NCBI GenBank assembly: GCA_002092835.1 | Contig: LVWL01000020.1 | Location: forward strand, 124,001-188,000 | Length of the DNA stretch: 64,000 bases | From: Campylobacter concisus | GTDB taxonomy: Bacteria > Campylobacterota > Campylobacteria > Campylobacterales > Campylobacteraceae | Reading direction: 5' to 3' | In this document: one piece after another, positions 18,567 to 27,841 of the stretch | Position numbering within the stretch: the stretch's first letter is position 1 | How the letters are laid out: the number at the start of each line of letters is the position of its first letter | Position numbers and translations under genes: made by a program | The notes under the pieces: model-generated | Told to the model about the DNA's origin: nothing | Seen by the model: only the letters and a program-made list of their open reading frames with translations | The model's database searches: none

Positions 18567-19819
18567 AATATTCCATAACTACGAAGATAACTATTATCTT
18601 TGCCATAGCTTTCTCGCTGATGTGCTTGCTCTTTGTAACTTTTGCAAACATTCAGCAAGAAAGCGCTTTAGAAAAACTAAAGGATAGACAAATAAGTGCG
18701 ATGAACTACCTTGTCGCACTCTATGAACGTGGAAATCCCCCAAGAGATTTAGAACATTATTTTAAAAATTTTTATTTAGAGTATGTTGGAAATAAAAATT
18801 TAGCCACTTCAATAGCTACAAATGGGACTATTGTTTTTACACAGCACACGCCTCTTGGAGTGGTGCAATCGGTTAATTATAAAGGCGATTTGTATTTGCT
18901 TATTAAAAACCCATCTTTTCAGCTACTTCTTGAAAGTAACGACGCAAGACACGTAAATGATCCGCTTTGGGTCGCATTTTTGATAGTTTCAGCCCTTCTC
19001 ATCTCACTTTATGTTTCTGTTCTTAGAAGTCTCTCGCCGCTTAGAAGGCTTAGTAAAGACATTAGGAAATTTGCCAGTGGAAATATGGAAATGGCGATGA
19101 CGGCTAGGCTAAATGAAAACGAGCAAGACGAGATCGGACAAGTCGCTGTTGAGTTTGATAATGCTGTTTGCAAGATCAGAGAGCTCATCCGCTCAAGGCA
19201 GCTATTTTTGCGCGCGATCATGCATGAGCTAAAGACTCCGATTGGCAAGGGCAGGATCGTCTCTGAAATGGTCGCAAATGAGACCCAAAAGATGAGGCTC
19301 ATAAACGTTTTCGAGCGCCTTGAGATGCTGATAAATGAATTTAGCAAGGTCGAGCAGCTCCTTTCTAAAAGCTACGCACTAAACTACCAAGAGTGCCATT
19401 TCTCGCTCATTTTAGAGCAGGTGCAGGATATGCTCATGCTTGATAAATTTGAAGAGCGAGTGAGCTGTGATATCAGAGACGATGTCATTTTAAGAGTGGA
19501 TTTTCAGCTTTTTAGTTTGGCGATTAAAAATTTGATAGACAATGCCCTAAAATACGCAGAGGATAAAAAGGCTATTTTGATCTGCGATAGCGAATTTATA
19601 GCGGTTAAAAATTTAGGCAAAAAGCTAAATCACCCGATTGACTACTACAAACAAGCTTTTGTGCGTGGCGATAAGGTGAGTGCAGGAAGTGGTATGGGGC
19701 TTGGACTTTATATCATCGAGCAAATTTGTCAGATGCAAAAATTTGAGCTTGCCTACGACTACGAGGATGGCTATCATGTATTTAAAATTTTACTTAGATC
19801 AAAGGCGAAGCGAGTATGA
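18563..19819 (+). CDS. racS: Sensor histidine kinase RacS
   Basis: Membrane kinase partner of RacR, 418 residues. Two membrane helices (about 9-29 and 136-154) flank a periplasmic sensor region; a HAMP-like linker follows, then the H box MHELKTPIGKG with His221, and an ATPase domain with NLIDNALKYA (N box) and SGMGLGLYI (G box). Overlaps racR and recR by four bases each. Confidence 0.9.
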   Translation: MKYSITTKITIIFAIAFSLMCLLFVTFANIQQESALEKLKDRQISAMNYLVALYERGNPPRDLEHYFKNFYLEYVGNKNLATSIATNGTIVFTQHTPLGVVQSVNYKGDLYLLIKNPSFQLLLESNDARHVNDPLWVAFLIVSALLISLYVSVLRSLSPLRRLSKDIRKFASGNMEMAMTARLNENEQDEIGQVAVEFDNAVCKIRELIRSRQLFLRAIMHELKTPIGKGRIVSEMVANETQKMRLINVFERLEMLINEFSKVEQLLSKSYALNYQECHFSLILEQVQDMLMLDKFEERVSCDIRDDVILRVDFQLFSLAIKNLIDNALKYAEDKKAILICDSEFIAVKNLGKKLNHPIDYYKQAFVRGDKVSAGSGMGLGLYIIEQICQMQKFELAYDYEDGYHVFKILLRSKAKRV

Positions 19820-20388
19820 AAAGAGGCTTAGAAAAATTTAACGAGCTAACTGAGTCTTTTGCCAAGTTGCCAGGCGTTGGTAAAAAATCAGCCGCAAGGT
19901 TTGCCTATTTTGTCTGCATGCAAGATAGCTTTGCGGGGTTAAGACTCGCTCAAAATATCGAAGACGCGGTGAGGTTTATCAAACGCTGTGAGCGTTGCGG
20001 TGGGCTAAGTGAAAATGAAATTTGTGATATTTGCAGCGATGAGAGCAGGGATAGTGAGGTTATATTGCTGGTTGAGAGTCCAAAAGATATCTTAGTTTTT
20101 GAGCAAAATGGAATTTATAACGGTCTTTACTTCGTGCTTGACGAGATCGACGAGGACACCATAGAGAGGCTGCGAAGTGCGATCAAACAAAATGGCTCAA
20201 AAGAGGTCGTTTTTGCCTTTACGCCAGGGCTAAATTCAGACGCGCTCATGCTTTACGTCGAGGATAAGCTAGGGATGAGTGAAATTTCATTTAGCAAGAT
20301 CGCTCAGGGCGTGCCAACTGGTGTAAATTTAGAAAATGTCGACATGCTTTCACTTTTAAAAGCCTACGAAAGCCGTACAAAAGCCTAA
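19816..20388 (+). CDS. recR: Recombination mediator RecR
   Basis: RecFOR-pathway protein that helps load RecA on gapped DNA. The 190 residues contain an N-terminal helix-hairpin-helix (LPGVGKKSAARFAYF), a zinc finger with Cys pairs CERCGG and CDICS, and a Toprim domain (ILLVESPKDILVFE). Ends the racRS-recR unit. Confidence 0.94.
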   Translation: MKRGLEKFNELTESFAKLPGVGKKSAARFAYFVCMQDSFAGLRLAQNIEDAVRFIKRCERCGGLSENEICDICSDESRDSEVILLVESPKDILVFEQNGIYNGLYFVLDEIDEDTIERLRSAIKQNGSKEVVFAFTPGLNSDALMLYVEDKLGMSEISFSKIAQGVPTGVNLENVDMLSLLKAYESRTKA

Positions 20389-20405
20389 TTAAACTTTCTT
20401 TTAGT

Positions 20406-20411
20406 TATAAT
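20406..20411 (+). promoter_or_regulatory. -10 box candidate for the trp genes
   Basis: TAGTTATAATTTTG about 60 bases upstream of the TTG start of trpGD. I see no leader peptide rich in Trp codons or attenuator in the 85-base gap. Confidence 0.45.
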
Positions 20412-20473
20412 TTTGCCTAAATTTATAGAAATTTAGCCAAGGCTCAACCGCTGCTAAATTTAAAGGATATAGG

Positions 20474-22015
20474 TTGATTTTACTCATAGATAATTACGAT
20501 AGTTTTGTTTTTAATGTTGAGCAATATGTAAAAGAGCTTACAGATGAAGAGGTTAGATGCGTTAGAAATGACAAGATCACGCTTGACGAGATCAAAAAAC
20601 TAAACCCAAGCAAGATCATTTTAAGCCCAGGGCCAAAGCACCCAAAAGATAGCGGAGTTTGTTTAGAAATTCTAAAAGCCGGCCTTGGCGTGCCGGTGCT
20701 TGGAATTTGCCTTGGACATCAAGCTATAGGTCTTAGTTTTGGTGCAAAGATAAAAAGACTAGATGACCCACTTCACGGCAAAACCTCGTTTATTGACGTG
20801 AAAAACAAAGAGCCACTTTTTGCTGGGCTACCTGAGCGCTTTGAGGTTATGCGCTACCACTCGCTTTATGTCGATGAGCTACCAGAGTGTCTAAGTGCTG
20901 ACGCTATAAGCGATGATGGCGTCGTAATGGCACTTAGCGTAAAAGACAAGCCGATCTTTGGCATTCAGTTTCACCCTGAGAGCTACTTTACGCAATACGG
21001 CAAAAAGATCGTTGAAAATTTTGTAAATTATAAGGCAAAAGATGAGGTTAAAGAGCCAAAAATTCGCTCTCTTAAGCCATATCTTATCAAGCTTCAAGAG
21101 AGCATACCGCTTGATGATAGCGACTTTGAGCAAATTTGCGAGATAATAGCTAGTAAAGAGTACGAGATCGTGCAGCTTTCGGCACTTTTGGTGCTTATAA
21201 GCGAAAAGAGTCTCTATCCAAAAAGCCTCGCTGCGCTTGCAAAAAATATCCTAAAATACTCGCAAACTTACCGCGATGACACGCCTATGATCGATCTTTG
21301 CGGCACTGGGGGCGATGGCTTTAAGACGATAAATATCTCAACAACTGTGGCATTTATCCTTGCAAGCCTTGGCATAAAGGTCGCAAAGCACGGCAACAAG
21401 GCAGTTTCAAGCAAGTCAGGTAGCTCTGATGTGCTTGAAATTTTAGGCGTAAAAAGTGAAAAATCACTGGCAAAACAGCGTGAAAATTTAGCTAGTAAAA
21501 ATTTAGCCTTTTTTCATGCGCCATTTTTCCATCCGCTAGTTGGCGAGGTGAGAGAGGTGCGCCAAAGACTTGGCATAAGAACCGTATTTAACGTGCTTGG
21601 ACCTCTTTTAAATCCAAATTTAAACCTTACAAACCAGCTAGTTGGTGTCTATCATAAGCCCGTTCTAAAACTCTACGCCCAGACGCTTAAGATCCTTGGT
21701 AGAAAGCACGCTTTGGTCGTTCGCGGCGATGACGGACTAGACGAGATCACGCTTTGTAGTGAAACAAGCGTTGTGGAGCTAAAAAATGGTGAAATTTTTG
21801 AATACAGCATCACGCCAGAGCAGTTTGGCTTTAAAAGAGCGCTTCACAGCGACATCGAGGGTGGCACACCTGAAGAGAACGCCAAAACCTTGATCCGCAC
21901 GCTAAAAGGCGAGGAGCAGGGGGCGAAATTTGACATCGTGGTCTTTAACGCGATGTTTGCACTCTACGTGGCTGATGGCGCAAAGAGCCCAGACGAGGCT
22001 AAAAAATGGTTTTAG
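20474..22015 (+). CDS. trpD: Anthranilate synthase glutaminase / anthranilate phosphoribosyltransferase fusion, C-terminus frameshifted
   Basis: Two-domain TrpGD, 513 residues as read. Residues 1-190 are the glutamine amidotransferase with the nucleophile in LGICLGHQAIG and the His in GIQFHPES; about 200-513 is TrpD with the DLCGTGGDG PRPP loop and KHGNKAVSSKSGS. Start is TTG at 20474 with AAAGGAT upstream. The end reads DEAKKWF-stop after an A6 run (22001-22006). One more A gives DEAKKMVLEAINSGKAYKFY and then EEFIKAQA-stop at 22077, the normal TrpD tail, whose TAA overlaps the trpF ATG. As read it lacks about 22 residues. TrpE, the partner of the G domain, is not in the window. Confidence 0.9.
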   Translation: MILLIDNYDSFVFNVEQYVKELTDEEVRCVRNDKITLDEIKKLNPSKIILSPGPKHPKDSGVCLEILKAGLGVPVLGICLGHQAIGLSFGAKIKRLDDPLHGKTSFIDVKNKEPLFAGLPERFEVMRYHSLYVDELPECLSADAISDDGVVMALSVKDKPIFGIQFHPESYFTQYGKKIVENFVNYKAKDEVKEPKIRSLKPYLIKLQESIPLDDSDFEQICEIIASKEYEIVQLSALLVLISEKSLYPKSLAALAKNILKYSQTYRDDTPMIDLCGTGGDGFKTINISTTVAFILASLGIKVAKHGNKAVSSKSGSSDVLEILGVKSEKSLAKQRENLASKNLAFFHAPFFHPLVGEVREVRQRLGIRTVFNVLGPLLNPNLNLTNQLVGVYHKPVLKLYAQTLKILGRKHALVVRGDDGLDEITLCSETSVVELKNGEIFEYSITPEQFGFKRALHSDIEGGTPEENAKTLIRTLKGEEQGAKFDIVVFNAMFALYVADGAKSPDEAKKWF

Positions 22016-22076
22016 AGGCTATAAATTCAGGCAAGGCGTATAAATTTTATGAAGAGTTTATAAAGGCGCAAGCGTA

Positions 22077-22688
22077 ATGGCGCTAGTTAAAATTTGTGGC
22101 ATCAAAACGCTAGATGAGGCGAGTGCGGTTTGTGCTTTGGATGTTGATTTTATAGGGCTGATATTTGCTAAAAGTAAAAGAAAGGTCGATATAAATTTAG
22201 CTAGGCAGATAGCGAAATTTGCTCACAGCAAGGGCAAAAAAGTAGTTGGTGTTTTTGCTGAGCAAAGTGAGTGCGAGATAATGGAAATTTGCCAGTTTAC
22301 AGGGCTTGACGTGGCTCAGGTACACGGAGCAGTCAGTGAAAATTTGCATGCAAATTTAAAAGATATGGGGCTTGAGATTTGGCAGGTTTTTAGCGTAAAA
22401 GATAGCTTGCCGGAGGTTGATTTTAAGTATTTTGACATGGCGCTTTTTGACTGCAAGGGCGAAAATGCTGGTGGAAATGGCACTAGCTTTGAGTGGGAAA
22501 TTTTAAAAGAGCTTAAGTTTAAATTTGGCATGGCTGGGGGCATAGGCGAGCACAACATAAAAGAGGCGCTCAAATTTAAGCCATATCTAGTCGATATCAA
22601 CTCCAAAGTCGAGGACGAAAACGGCATAAAAGACGCGCAAAAGATAGAGATAATTTTAAAGATCATAGGTGAGGTAGAAGATGAATAG
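22077..22688 (+). CDS. trpF: Phosphoribosylanthranilate isomerase
   Basis: Third step of tryptophan synthesis, 203-residue TIM barrel. Starts [14 protein letters not shown] with the catalytic Cys in [28 protein letters not shown] and the phosphate loop [10 protein letters not shown] follow. Its ATG overlaps the frame-restored trpGD stop, and its end overlaps trpB by eight bases. Confidence 0.94.
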   Translation: MALVKICGIKTLDEASAVCALDVDFIGLIFAKSKRKVDINLARQIAKFAHSKGKKVVGVFAEQSECEIMEICQFTGLDVAQVHGAVSENLHANLKDMGLEIWQVFSVKDSLPEVDFKYFDMALFDCKGENAGGNGTSFEWEILKELKFKFGMAGGIGEHNIKEALKFKPYLVDINSKVEDENGIKDAQKIEIILKIIGEVEDE

Positions 22689-24603
22689 TAAAGCATATTT
22701 TGGAAAATTTGGCGGGCAGTTCGTGCCCGAGACGGTGATGTTTGCCCTTGATGAGCTGGAAAGCGCCTATGCTAGCATCGCAAAGACAAAAGAGTTTAAA
22801 GACGAGCTTGATGATCTGCTTAAAAATTATGTGGGTAGGCCTAGTCCGCTTTTTTTCGCAAAGCGCCTAAGCGAGCACTACGGGCATGAAATTTACCTAA
22901 AAAGAGAGGATCTAAACCACACGGGCGCACATAAGATAAATAACGCCCTAGCTCAAGCACTACTTGCTAAAAAAATGGGTAAAAAGAAAATTTTAGCTGA
23001 GACTGGAGCTGGTCAGCATGGTGTGGCGACAGCGACCGCGGCGGCACTTTTGGGTTTAGAATGTGACGTATATATGGGTGCGACAGACGTGGCTAGACAG
23101 CAGCTAAATGCCTTTCGCATGCAGCTTCTTGGAGCAAAAGTGGTGAGTGTAGAAGATGGCTTAAAAACTCTAAAAGAGGCGACTACGGCGGCCATACAAG
23201 CGTGGGTAAATGAGATAGAGAGCGCATTTTACGTCATCGGCTCAGCCGTTGGCCCACACCCGTATCCAAAGATCGTGCGTGACTTCCAAAGCATCATTGG
23301 CACAGAGGCCAAAGCCCAGCTTGCAGAGTATGGCAAAAAGGCTGACTACGTCATAGCCTGCGTTGGCGGCGGCAGTAATGCTATTGGCATTTTTAGTGCG
23401 TTTTTGGACGATGAGAGTGTAAATTTAGTAGGTATAGAGGCTGGTGGCCTTGGTGTGGAGACGCCTTATCACGCAGCTACGCTTAGCAAAGGCAAAACCG
23501 GCATCATCCACGGCATGAAAACGACTGTGTTGCAAGATGAATACGGTATGATCTCGCCAGTTCACAGCATCTCAGCAGGCTTAGACTACCCAGGCATCGG
23601 TCCAGAGCATGCTCATCTAAACGACATCAAAAGGGTAAAATATGAAGCCGTAACCGACGATGAGTGCATAAATGCGTTGTATTTTCTAAGCAAGATGGAG
23701 GGCATCATCCCAGCCATCGAGAGTGCGCATGCACTAGCGTATCTAGAGAAGCTTTGCCCAAAACTTGATAAAAAAAGCGTCATCGTCGCAAACATCTCAG
23801 GCAGGGGCGATAAGGATATAACACAGTTATCGGCTACGAAAAAGGAAAAATTTATGGATAAGATCAAAAGCGCATTTAGTGGCAAAAAAGCAAACATCGG
23901 CTACATCGTGGCTGGATATCCAAGCTTAGAAAAAACGAAGGAATTTTTAGAAAATTTAGATGAGAGTACGCTTGATCTAGTAGAGATCGGCATCCCTTAC
24001 TCTGATCCGTTGGCTGATGGCAAACTCATCGCGCAAGCTAGCTTTGAGACGGTGCAAAATGGCGTAAATACCGACGTTGTCTTTGATATGCTTGAGAGTT
24101 GTAAGGCAAAAGTGACAAAGCCACTTGTATTTCTGGTTTATTACAACATCATCTTTGCTTATGGCGTTGATAAATTTCTAAAAAGATCAGTTGAGGCTGG
24201 AGTTAGCGGCTTTATCGTTCCGGATCTGCCTTGCGAGGAGTGCGAGGAATTTGCTCTAAAATGCAAAGAGCTAAATTTAAGCCTTATACCACTTATCAGC
24301 GTCACATCTGGTAGTAGAGCGGATGGAATTTTAAAATTTGGCTCAGGATTTATCTACGCTCTTGGCGCAATCGGCGTTAGCGGTTCAAAAAGGGCTGATG
24401 AAGATAGGATAAAAAATTTGGTCCTAGAGCTTAAGAAAAAGAGCGATTTGCCAGTGGCTGTGGGCTTTGGTATAAAAAACAAAGATGATGTTAATGAAGT
24501 AAAAAAATATGCTGACGGAGCGATAATAGGTACGCAAATAGTTAAGCTTTGTGCCGAATTTAGCGGTGAAAAGCTAGTAAAAGAGATAGATAAACTCTTT
24601 TAA
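22681..24603 (+). CDS. trpB: Tryptophan synthase beta-alpha fusion protein (TrpB-TrpA)
   Basis: One 640-residue frame covers both subunits of tryptophan synthase. Residues 1 to about 391 are TrpB with PLP lysine in [11 protein letters not shown], the GGGSNAIG phosphate loop and the C-terminal SGRGDKD. After [12 protein letters not shown] the frame runs straight into TrpA (about 392-640) with catalytic Glu in [15 protein letters not shown] and the GFGIKNKDD and GAIIGTQIV phosphate motifs. The order is B then A, unlike the A-B fusion of fungi. The junction ATG at 23854 has AAGGA about eight bases upstream, so TrpA may also be made separately. Confidence 0.92.
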   Translation: MNSKAYFGKFGGQFVPETVMFALDELESAYASIAKTKEFKDELDDLLKNYVGRPSPLFFAKRLSEHYGHEIYLKREDLNHTGAHKINNALAQALLAKKMGKKKILAETGAGQHGVATATAAALLGLECDVYMGATDVARQQLNAFRMQLLGAKVVSVEDGLKTLKEATTAAIQAWVNEIESAFYVIGSAVGPHPYPKIVRDFQSIIGTEAKAQLAEYGKKADYVIACVGGGSNAIGIFSAFLDDESVNLVGIEAGGLGVETPYHAATLSKGKTGIIHGMKTTVLQDEYGMISPVHSISAGLDYPGIGPEHAHLNDIKRVKYEAVTDDECINALYFLSKMEGIIPAIESAHALAYLEKLCPKLDKKSVIVANISGRGDKDITQLSATKKEKFMDKIKSAFSGKKANIGYIVAGYPSLEKTKEFLENLDESTLDLVEIGIPYSDPLADGKLIAQASFETVQNGVNTDVVFDMLESCKAKVTKPLVFLVYYNIIFAYGVDKFLKRSVEAGVSGFIVPDLPCEECEEFALKCKELNLSLIPLISVTSGSRADGILKFGSGFIYALGAIGVSGSKRADEDRIKNLVLELKKKSDLPVAVGFGIKNKDDVNEVKKYADGAIIGTQIVKLCAEFSGEKLVKEIDKLF

Positions 24604-24643
24604 AATGCTTAATAAATTTATAGCTAATTTAGTAAAGCCAAAG

Positions 24644-24649
24644 TATAAT
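24644..24649 (+). promoter_or_regulatory. -10 box of the cheX-like/fliN/fliO genes
   Basis: CCAAAGTATAATTG, 33 bases before the ATG at 24682, which has AAGGAAGAG as ribosome-binding site. It looks like a sigma70 element, not the GC/GC-type boxes of sigma54 promoters. Confidence 0.6.
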
Positions 24650-24681
24650 TGAAAATGCATTTCAAGTCTTAAGGAAGAGAT

Positions 24682-25100
24682 ATGAGAAAAGTTATAGATG
24701 AAGCTACAAGCTATCTTTGCAAGGACACTTTAGGGTTAGATTTAGAAGCTGGCAAGAGCTTGGCAAGGGATTTTATGGAGCTAGCATACCAGTCTATAAG
24801 GGCAAGAGCGAGTATCATTTTTACCTATTTTTTAAAAAAGATACTTTGAAAATTTTCATGAATGCCTTTTTTGGTCACGAAGATGTTGATGGTGGTGATC
24901 TAGACGATCTTTGTAAAGAGATAGCAAATCAAATCATTGGCAAAGCTAAAAATTTACTAAATGAAAAAGAGCCAAATGCTTATAAGCTTGGAACGCCTGA
25001 ATTTTTAGGTGAAGTTGAAAATTTTGGTATCAAACTAAAAGAGAAATTTGTATATAAAATAAAAAATAGAACATTTCAAATAGGCTACGACATACAATGA
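24682..25100 (+). pseudogene. CheX-like protein upstream of fliN, single-base frameshift
   Basis: The natural start is ATG 24682 behind AAGGAAGAG: MRKVIDEATSYLCKDTLGLD, then LEAGKSL. The frame then degenerates, while the frame one base back continues GKGFYGASIPVYKGKSEYHF to a proper end overlapping fliN (ATGA). Adding one G at 24761-24764 (TTGGC to TTGGGC) joins both parts into about 139 residues. The fold pattern and position (between trpA and fliN, as Cj0350) suggest a CheX/FliN-accessory type chemotaxis or flagellar protein. An ATG at 24717 opens only the second frame and lacks a good ribosome-binding site. True mutation or sequencing error cannot be told. Confidence 0.75.
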
Positions 25101-25414
25101 ATGACGAGAGTGCGATAGAGACGCTAGAGCAGTTAGGGCTTTTTAAGAGCTATGACGAGCTTATGGATATAAGCGTTGATTTTATAGCTGAGCTAGGAAC
25201 TACCACAGTTAGCATAAACGAGCTTTTGAAATTTGAAGCTGGCTCGGTCATAGATCTCGAAAAGCCAGCTGGCGAGAGTGTGGAGCTATATATAAATAAT
25301 AGAATTTTTGGAAAAGGCGAAGTAATGGTTTATGAGAAAAATTTAGCCATCAGGATAAATGAAATTTTGGATTCAAAGTCAGTTATTCAGTACTTCAAAA
25401 AAGAACTTTTATGA
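25097..25414 (+). CDS. fliN: Flagellar motor switch protein FliN
   Basis: C-ring component, 105 residues, a SpoA domain: LMDISVDFIAELGTTTVSINELLKFEAGSV followed by IDLEKPAGESVELYINNRIFGKGEVMVYEKNLAIRI in the family pattern. Length matches C. jejuni FliN. It overlaps the gene before and the gene after by four bases. Confidence 0.93.
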   Translation: MNDESAIETLEQLGLFKSYDELMDISVDFIAELGTTTVSINELLKFEAGSVIDLEKPAGESVELYINNRIFGKGEVMVYEKNLAIRINEILDSKSVIQYFKKELL

Positions 25415-26289
25415 AATTTATACTATTTTTCTTAATTTTTGCAACTCAAATTTTAGCTTCAAACCTATTAACTTACAATATCTATGAACGTGCCGATAGA
25501 GTTGATATTATGCTTAGCTTTGATGCACCTTATGAAGGAAATATCTTTCAAAAGCGCGAAAAAGACACAACATCTTTGATATTAAATTCGCTAAATTACG
25601 ATCAAAGTGCTAGCAAGGATATAAACTCAAAAATCATTCAAGAGCTTGAGATAGAGCCAAAGCAAAACTCGCTAGTTTTAAATTTGCGCTCAAACGATGC
25701 TATTATTGTAAACGCCTCAAAGACAACTGATAGCTTTGGACTCCGCATTCGTGTAACGCTAAAAAATACAAAACCTCAAATACAAAATATGCCTCAAGCT
25801 AGTGCAAAAATAGAGGCAGCCACTATGCCAAAAACCGAAGAAGAGCCGATGCTAAGCATAGATTCAAGGTATTTTATAGTCTTAAGCATACTTATAGCGC
25901 TTCTTGTGTTTTTATATATATTTAAAAAATATATCACTTCAAAAAGCAATGACTTTAGCGGATTTAAAACGCTACAAGGCCAACCTCAAAATGAGACCAA
26001 GTCGATGAATTGGCTACTTAAAAATCAAAATAGTGGTGTAAATATCATCTATGAAAAATATCTTGATCGCACAAACAAACTAATGCTTCTAAGCTATGAA
26101 AATAGGCGCTATTTAGTGATAGTTGGTAGCTCAAATGTAATGCTTGATAGCTTTGGTGAAGACAAGATACAAAATGAGCAGGATTTTGCTATATTTTTTG
26201 AAGAGAACAAGAAAAAACTAAGCTCATTTTTAGAAGAGCGAAAAAATAGTTTAAGTAACTATAAAGATAAGATGAGCGGAGAATTTTAG
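25411..26289 (+). CDS. fliO: FliO-like flagellar export accessory protein
   Basis: A 292-residue membrane protein: signal peptide (MKFILFFLIFATQILAS), a periplasmic domain of about 130 residues, one membrane helix (about 151-167, YFIVLSILIALLVFLYIF) and a cytoplasmic part with KLMLLSYENRRYLVIVGSSNVML, the short FliO/MopB signature. FliO helps assemble FliP in the flagellar export gate. It overlaps fliN, as the FliO of H. pylori lies next to fliN. The large periplasmic domain is typical of epsilonproteobacterial FliO. Confidence 0.78.
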   Translation: MKFILFFLIFATQILASNLLTYNIYERADRVDIMLSFDAPYEGNIFQKREKDTTSLILNSLNYDQSASKDINSKIIQELEIEPKQNSLVLNLRSNDAIIVNASKTTDSFGLRIRVTLKNTKPQIQNMPQASAKIEAATMPKTEEEPMLSIDSRYFIVLSILIALLVFLYIFKKYITSKSNDFSGFKTLQGQPQNETKSMNWLLKNQNSGVNIIYEKYLDRTNKLMLLSYENRRYLVIVGSSNVMLDSFGEDKIQNEQDFAIFFEENKKKLSSFLEERKNSLSNYKDKMSGEF

Positions 26290-26307
26290 TAGTTTTAGCT
26301 AAAATTC
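26281..26307. terminator. Hairpin at the end of fliO
   Basis: 9-bp inverted repeat GAATTTTAG/CTAAAATTC with a 9-base loop, overlapping the fliO stop and facing convergent ppx/gppA. No clear U-tract, so a weak call. Confidence 0.4.
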
Positions 26308-26391
26308 TCATCCAATAATCAGGTCTTATTCTGAGTAAATTTTTAACCTTGTATGCTTAAAATTTTTATGCGTTAAAGCTAGTTTCAAAAT

Positions 26392-27839
26392 TTATACAAA
26401 CGAAATAGCAAAAATTTCAGGTTTTGTGATCTTTTTTATCTCTTCTTTTGCCATAGCAAATTCTTTTGCGCCTTCTATTTTTAACGTGTGCCCACTAAAT
26501 TCGAAGTTTAAATTTAGCCTTTCACAGGTTAGATCAAGTGCCTTTGCTAGTGAGAGTATAAAACTTAGCCATCTTATACACTCGGCTTTTGGAAGTAAAT
26601 TTTTATATCGCTCAAATTCATAGATATTTTTCTTTCCGTTTGTGCCAATTACTACTGCAATCAATGCTTTTTGCTCATGTGAAAAGCCATAATTTAAGGC
26701 ATTTAAGACTATATAGCTGAGTTTTTATGATCGCCATAAAAGCCAATCTCTTGACCGACATTGTGAAGTTTTGCAGCAACTAAAAGCACTTCAAGATAGT
26801 TATCACTTAGACCGTGAAGCTTTTTTAATACTATAAATATATCTTTTGCATATCTTGTGACTGATTTATTGCATGATAATATAAAACGATCTTGCAAGCT
26901 TTTAATACTTGGATTAAAATTTTGTGGAAATTTAAGGCTAGGGCGTAAAAAATCTTTTAAGAACACTCCCTCTCTTACGCCAACTCCGCTTGTTATAATA
27001 TTTTTGGCATTTAGAGCTTTGGCAAGGGCTAAAAAGATATGTGCACCCTCTCTAATGGTGTCGTATCTATCTTTTTTAATAGGAAATTTATTTAGCTCAA
27101 GCACGCTAACGTTTGCGATGCTCTCGATATAGGCTTGCTCGTCGCTAAGCTTATAGCAAAAGCCATGCAGTGAAGAGAGTGGATATAAATTTTTGTTCAT
27201 TATGGCAGATGATATCGCTCTAAGAGAGCCACCAATAGCGATTATATTTTGGCATTTAAATCGCTCATCTATCTGTTTTGTAACTTGTTCTAAAAATTTT
27301 GGCAACTTATTTAAGTTTTTCTTATCAAAAAAAAGCTCTTTTAACCTAACTGTACCAATGTCAAGTGAGAGCGTATCTATTATTTTGCCTTTGCTTATTC
27401 TGGCAAGCTCAGTTGATCCGCCACCGATATCAATAGTGACGCATTCAGCGATGTTATGGAGTAAATTCTTGGCCGCGATTGCACCAAAAGTAGCCTCTTC
27501 TTTGCCGTCTATGACTTTTAAATTTATGCCAAGTTTTTTTCTTAAAAGAGAGATCAAAACATTTGCGTTTGGAGCGTCCCTAAGCGCTGAAGTACCAACA
27601 CATAAGACTTTATTGCATTTGTAGCTTTTTATGATATTTGAAAATTCTCTAAAAGCCTTTAGCGCTTTTTCCATCGAGCTTTCGGATATTTCATTGTTTG
27701 AGCCATATCCGCCTTCACCTAGGCGAACCTTTGTTTTATATTCAGCTAGTATAAAAAATGCTAAGCGTGACGTTCTCTCAAATATCGCCATTCGCATTGA
27801 ATTTGAGCCAAGGTCGATTACTGCGGTTCTCTTTGCCAT
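26392..27839 (-). pseudogene. ppx: Exopolyphosphatase / pppGpp phosphohydrolase (Ppx/GppA), single-base frameshift
   Basis: ASKHA-fold phosphatase acting on polyphosphate or pppGpp. From ATG 27839 the frame gives MAKRTAVIDLGSNSMRMAIF, the IDIGGGSTEL phosphate loop and an HD-like C-terminal domain, but stops after GDHKNSAI at 26709. One base added near 26715 (GCTAT to GCTTAT on the minus strand) restores SAYIVLNALNYGFSHEQKAL and joins IAVVIGTNGKKN, the frame running to 26392. The intact protein would be about 482 residues. Position next to fliO and cosRS matches Cj0353c. Confidence 0.85.
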
Positions 27840-27841
27840 TT

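Noticed and set aside
24717-25100. 127-residue ORF with its own ATG
   Set aside because: The ATG lacks a ribosome-binding site and lies inside the frameshifted CheX-like gene that starts at 24682.
26392-26664. 90-residue ORF as an independent gene
   Set aside because: It is the C-terminal part of Ppx/GppA in a shifted frame; sequence in the gap joins it to the upstream ORF.
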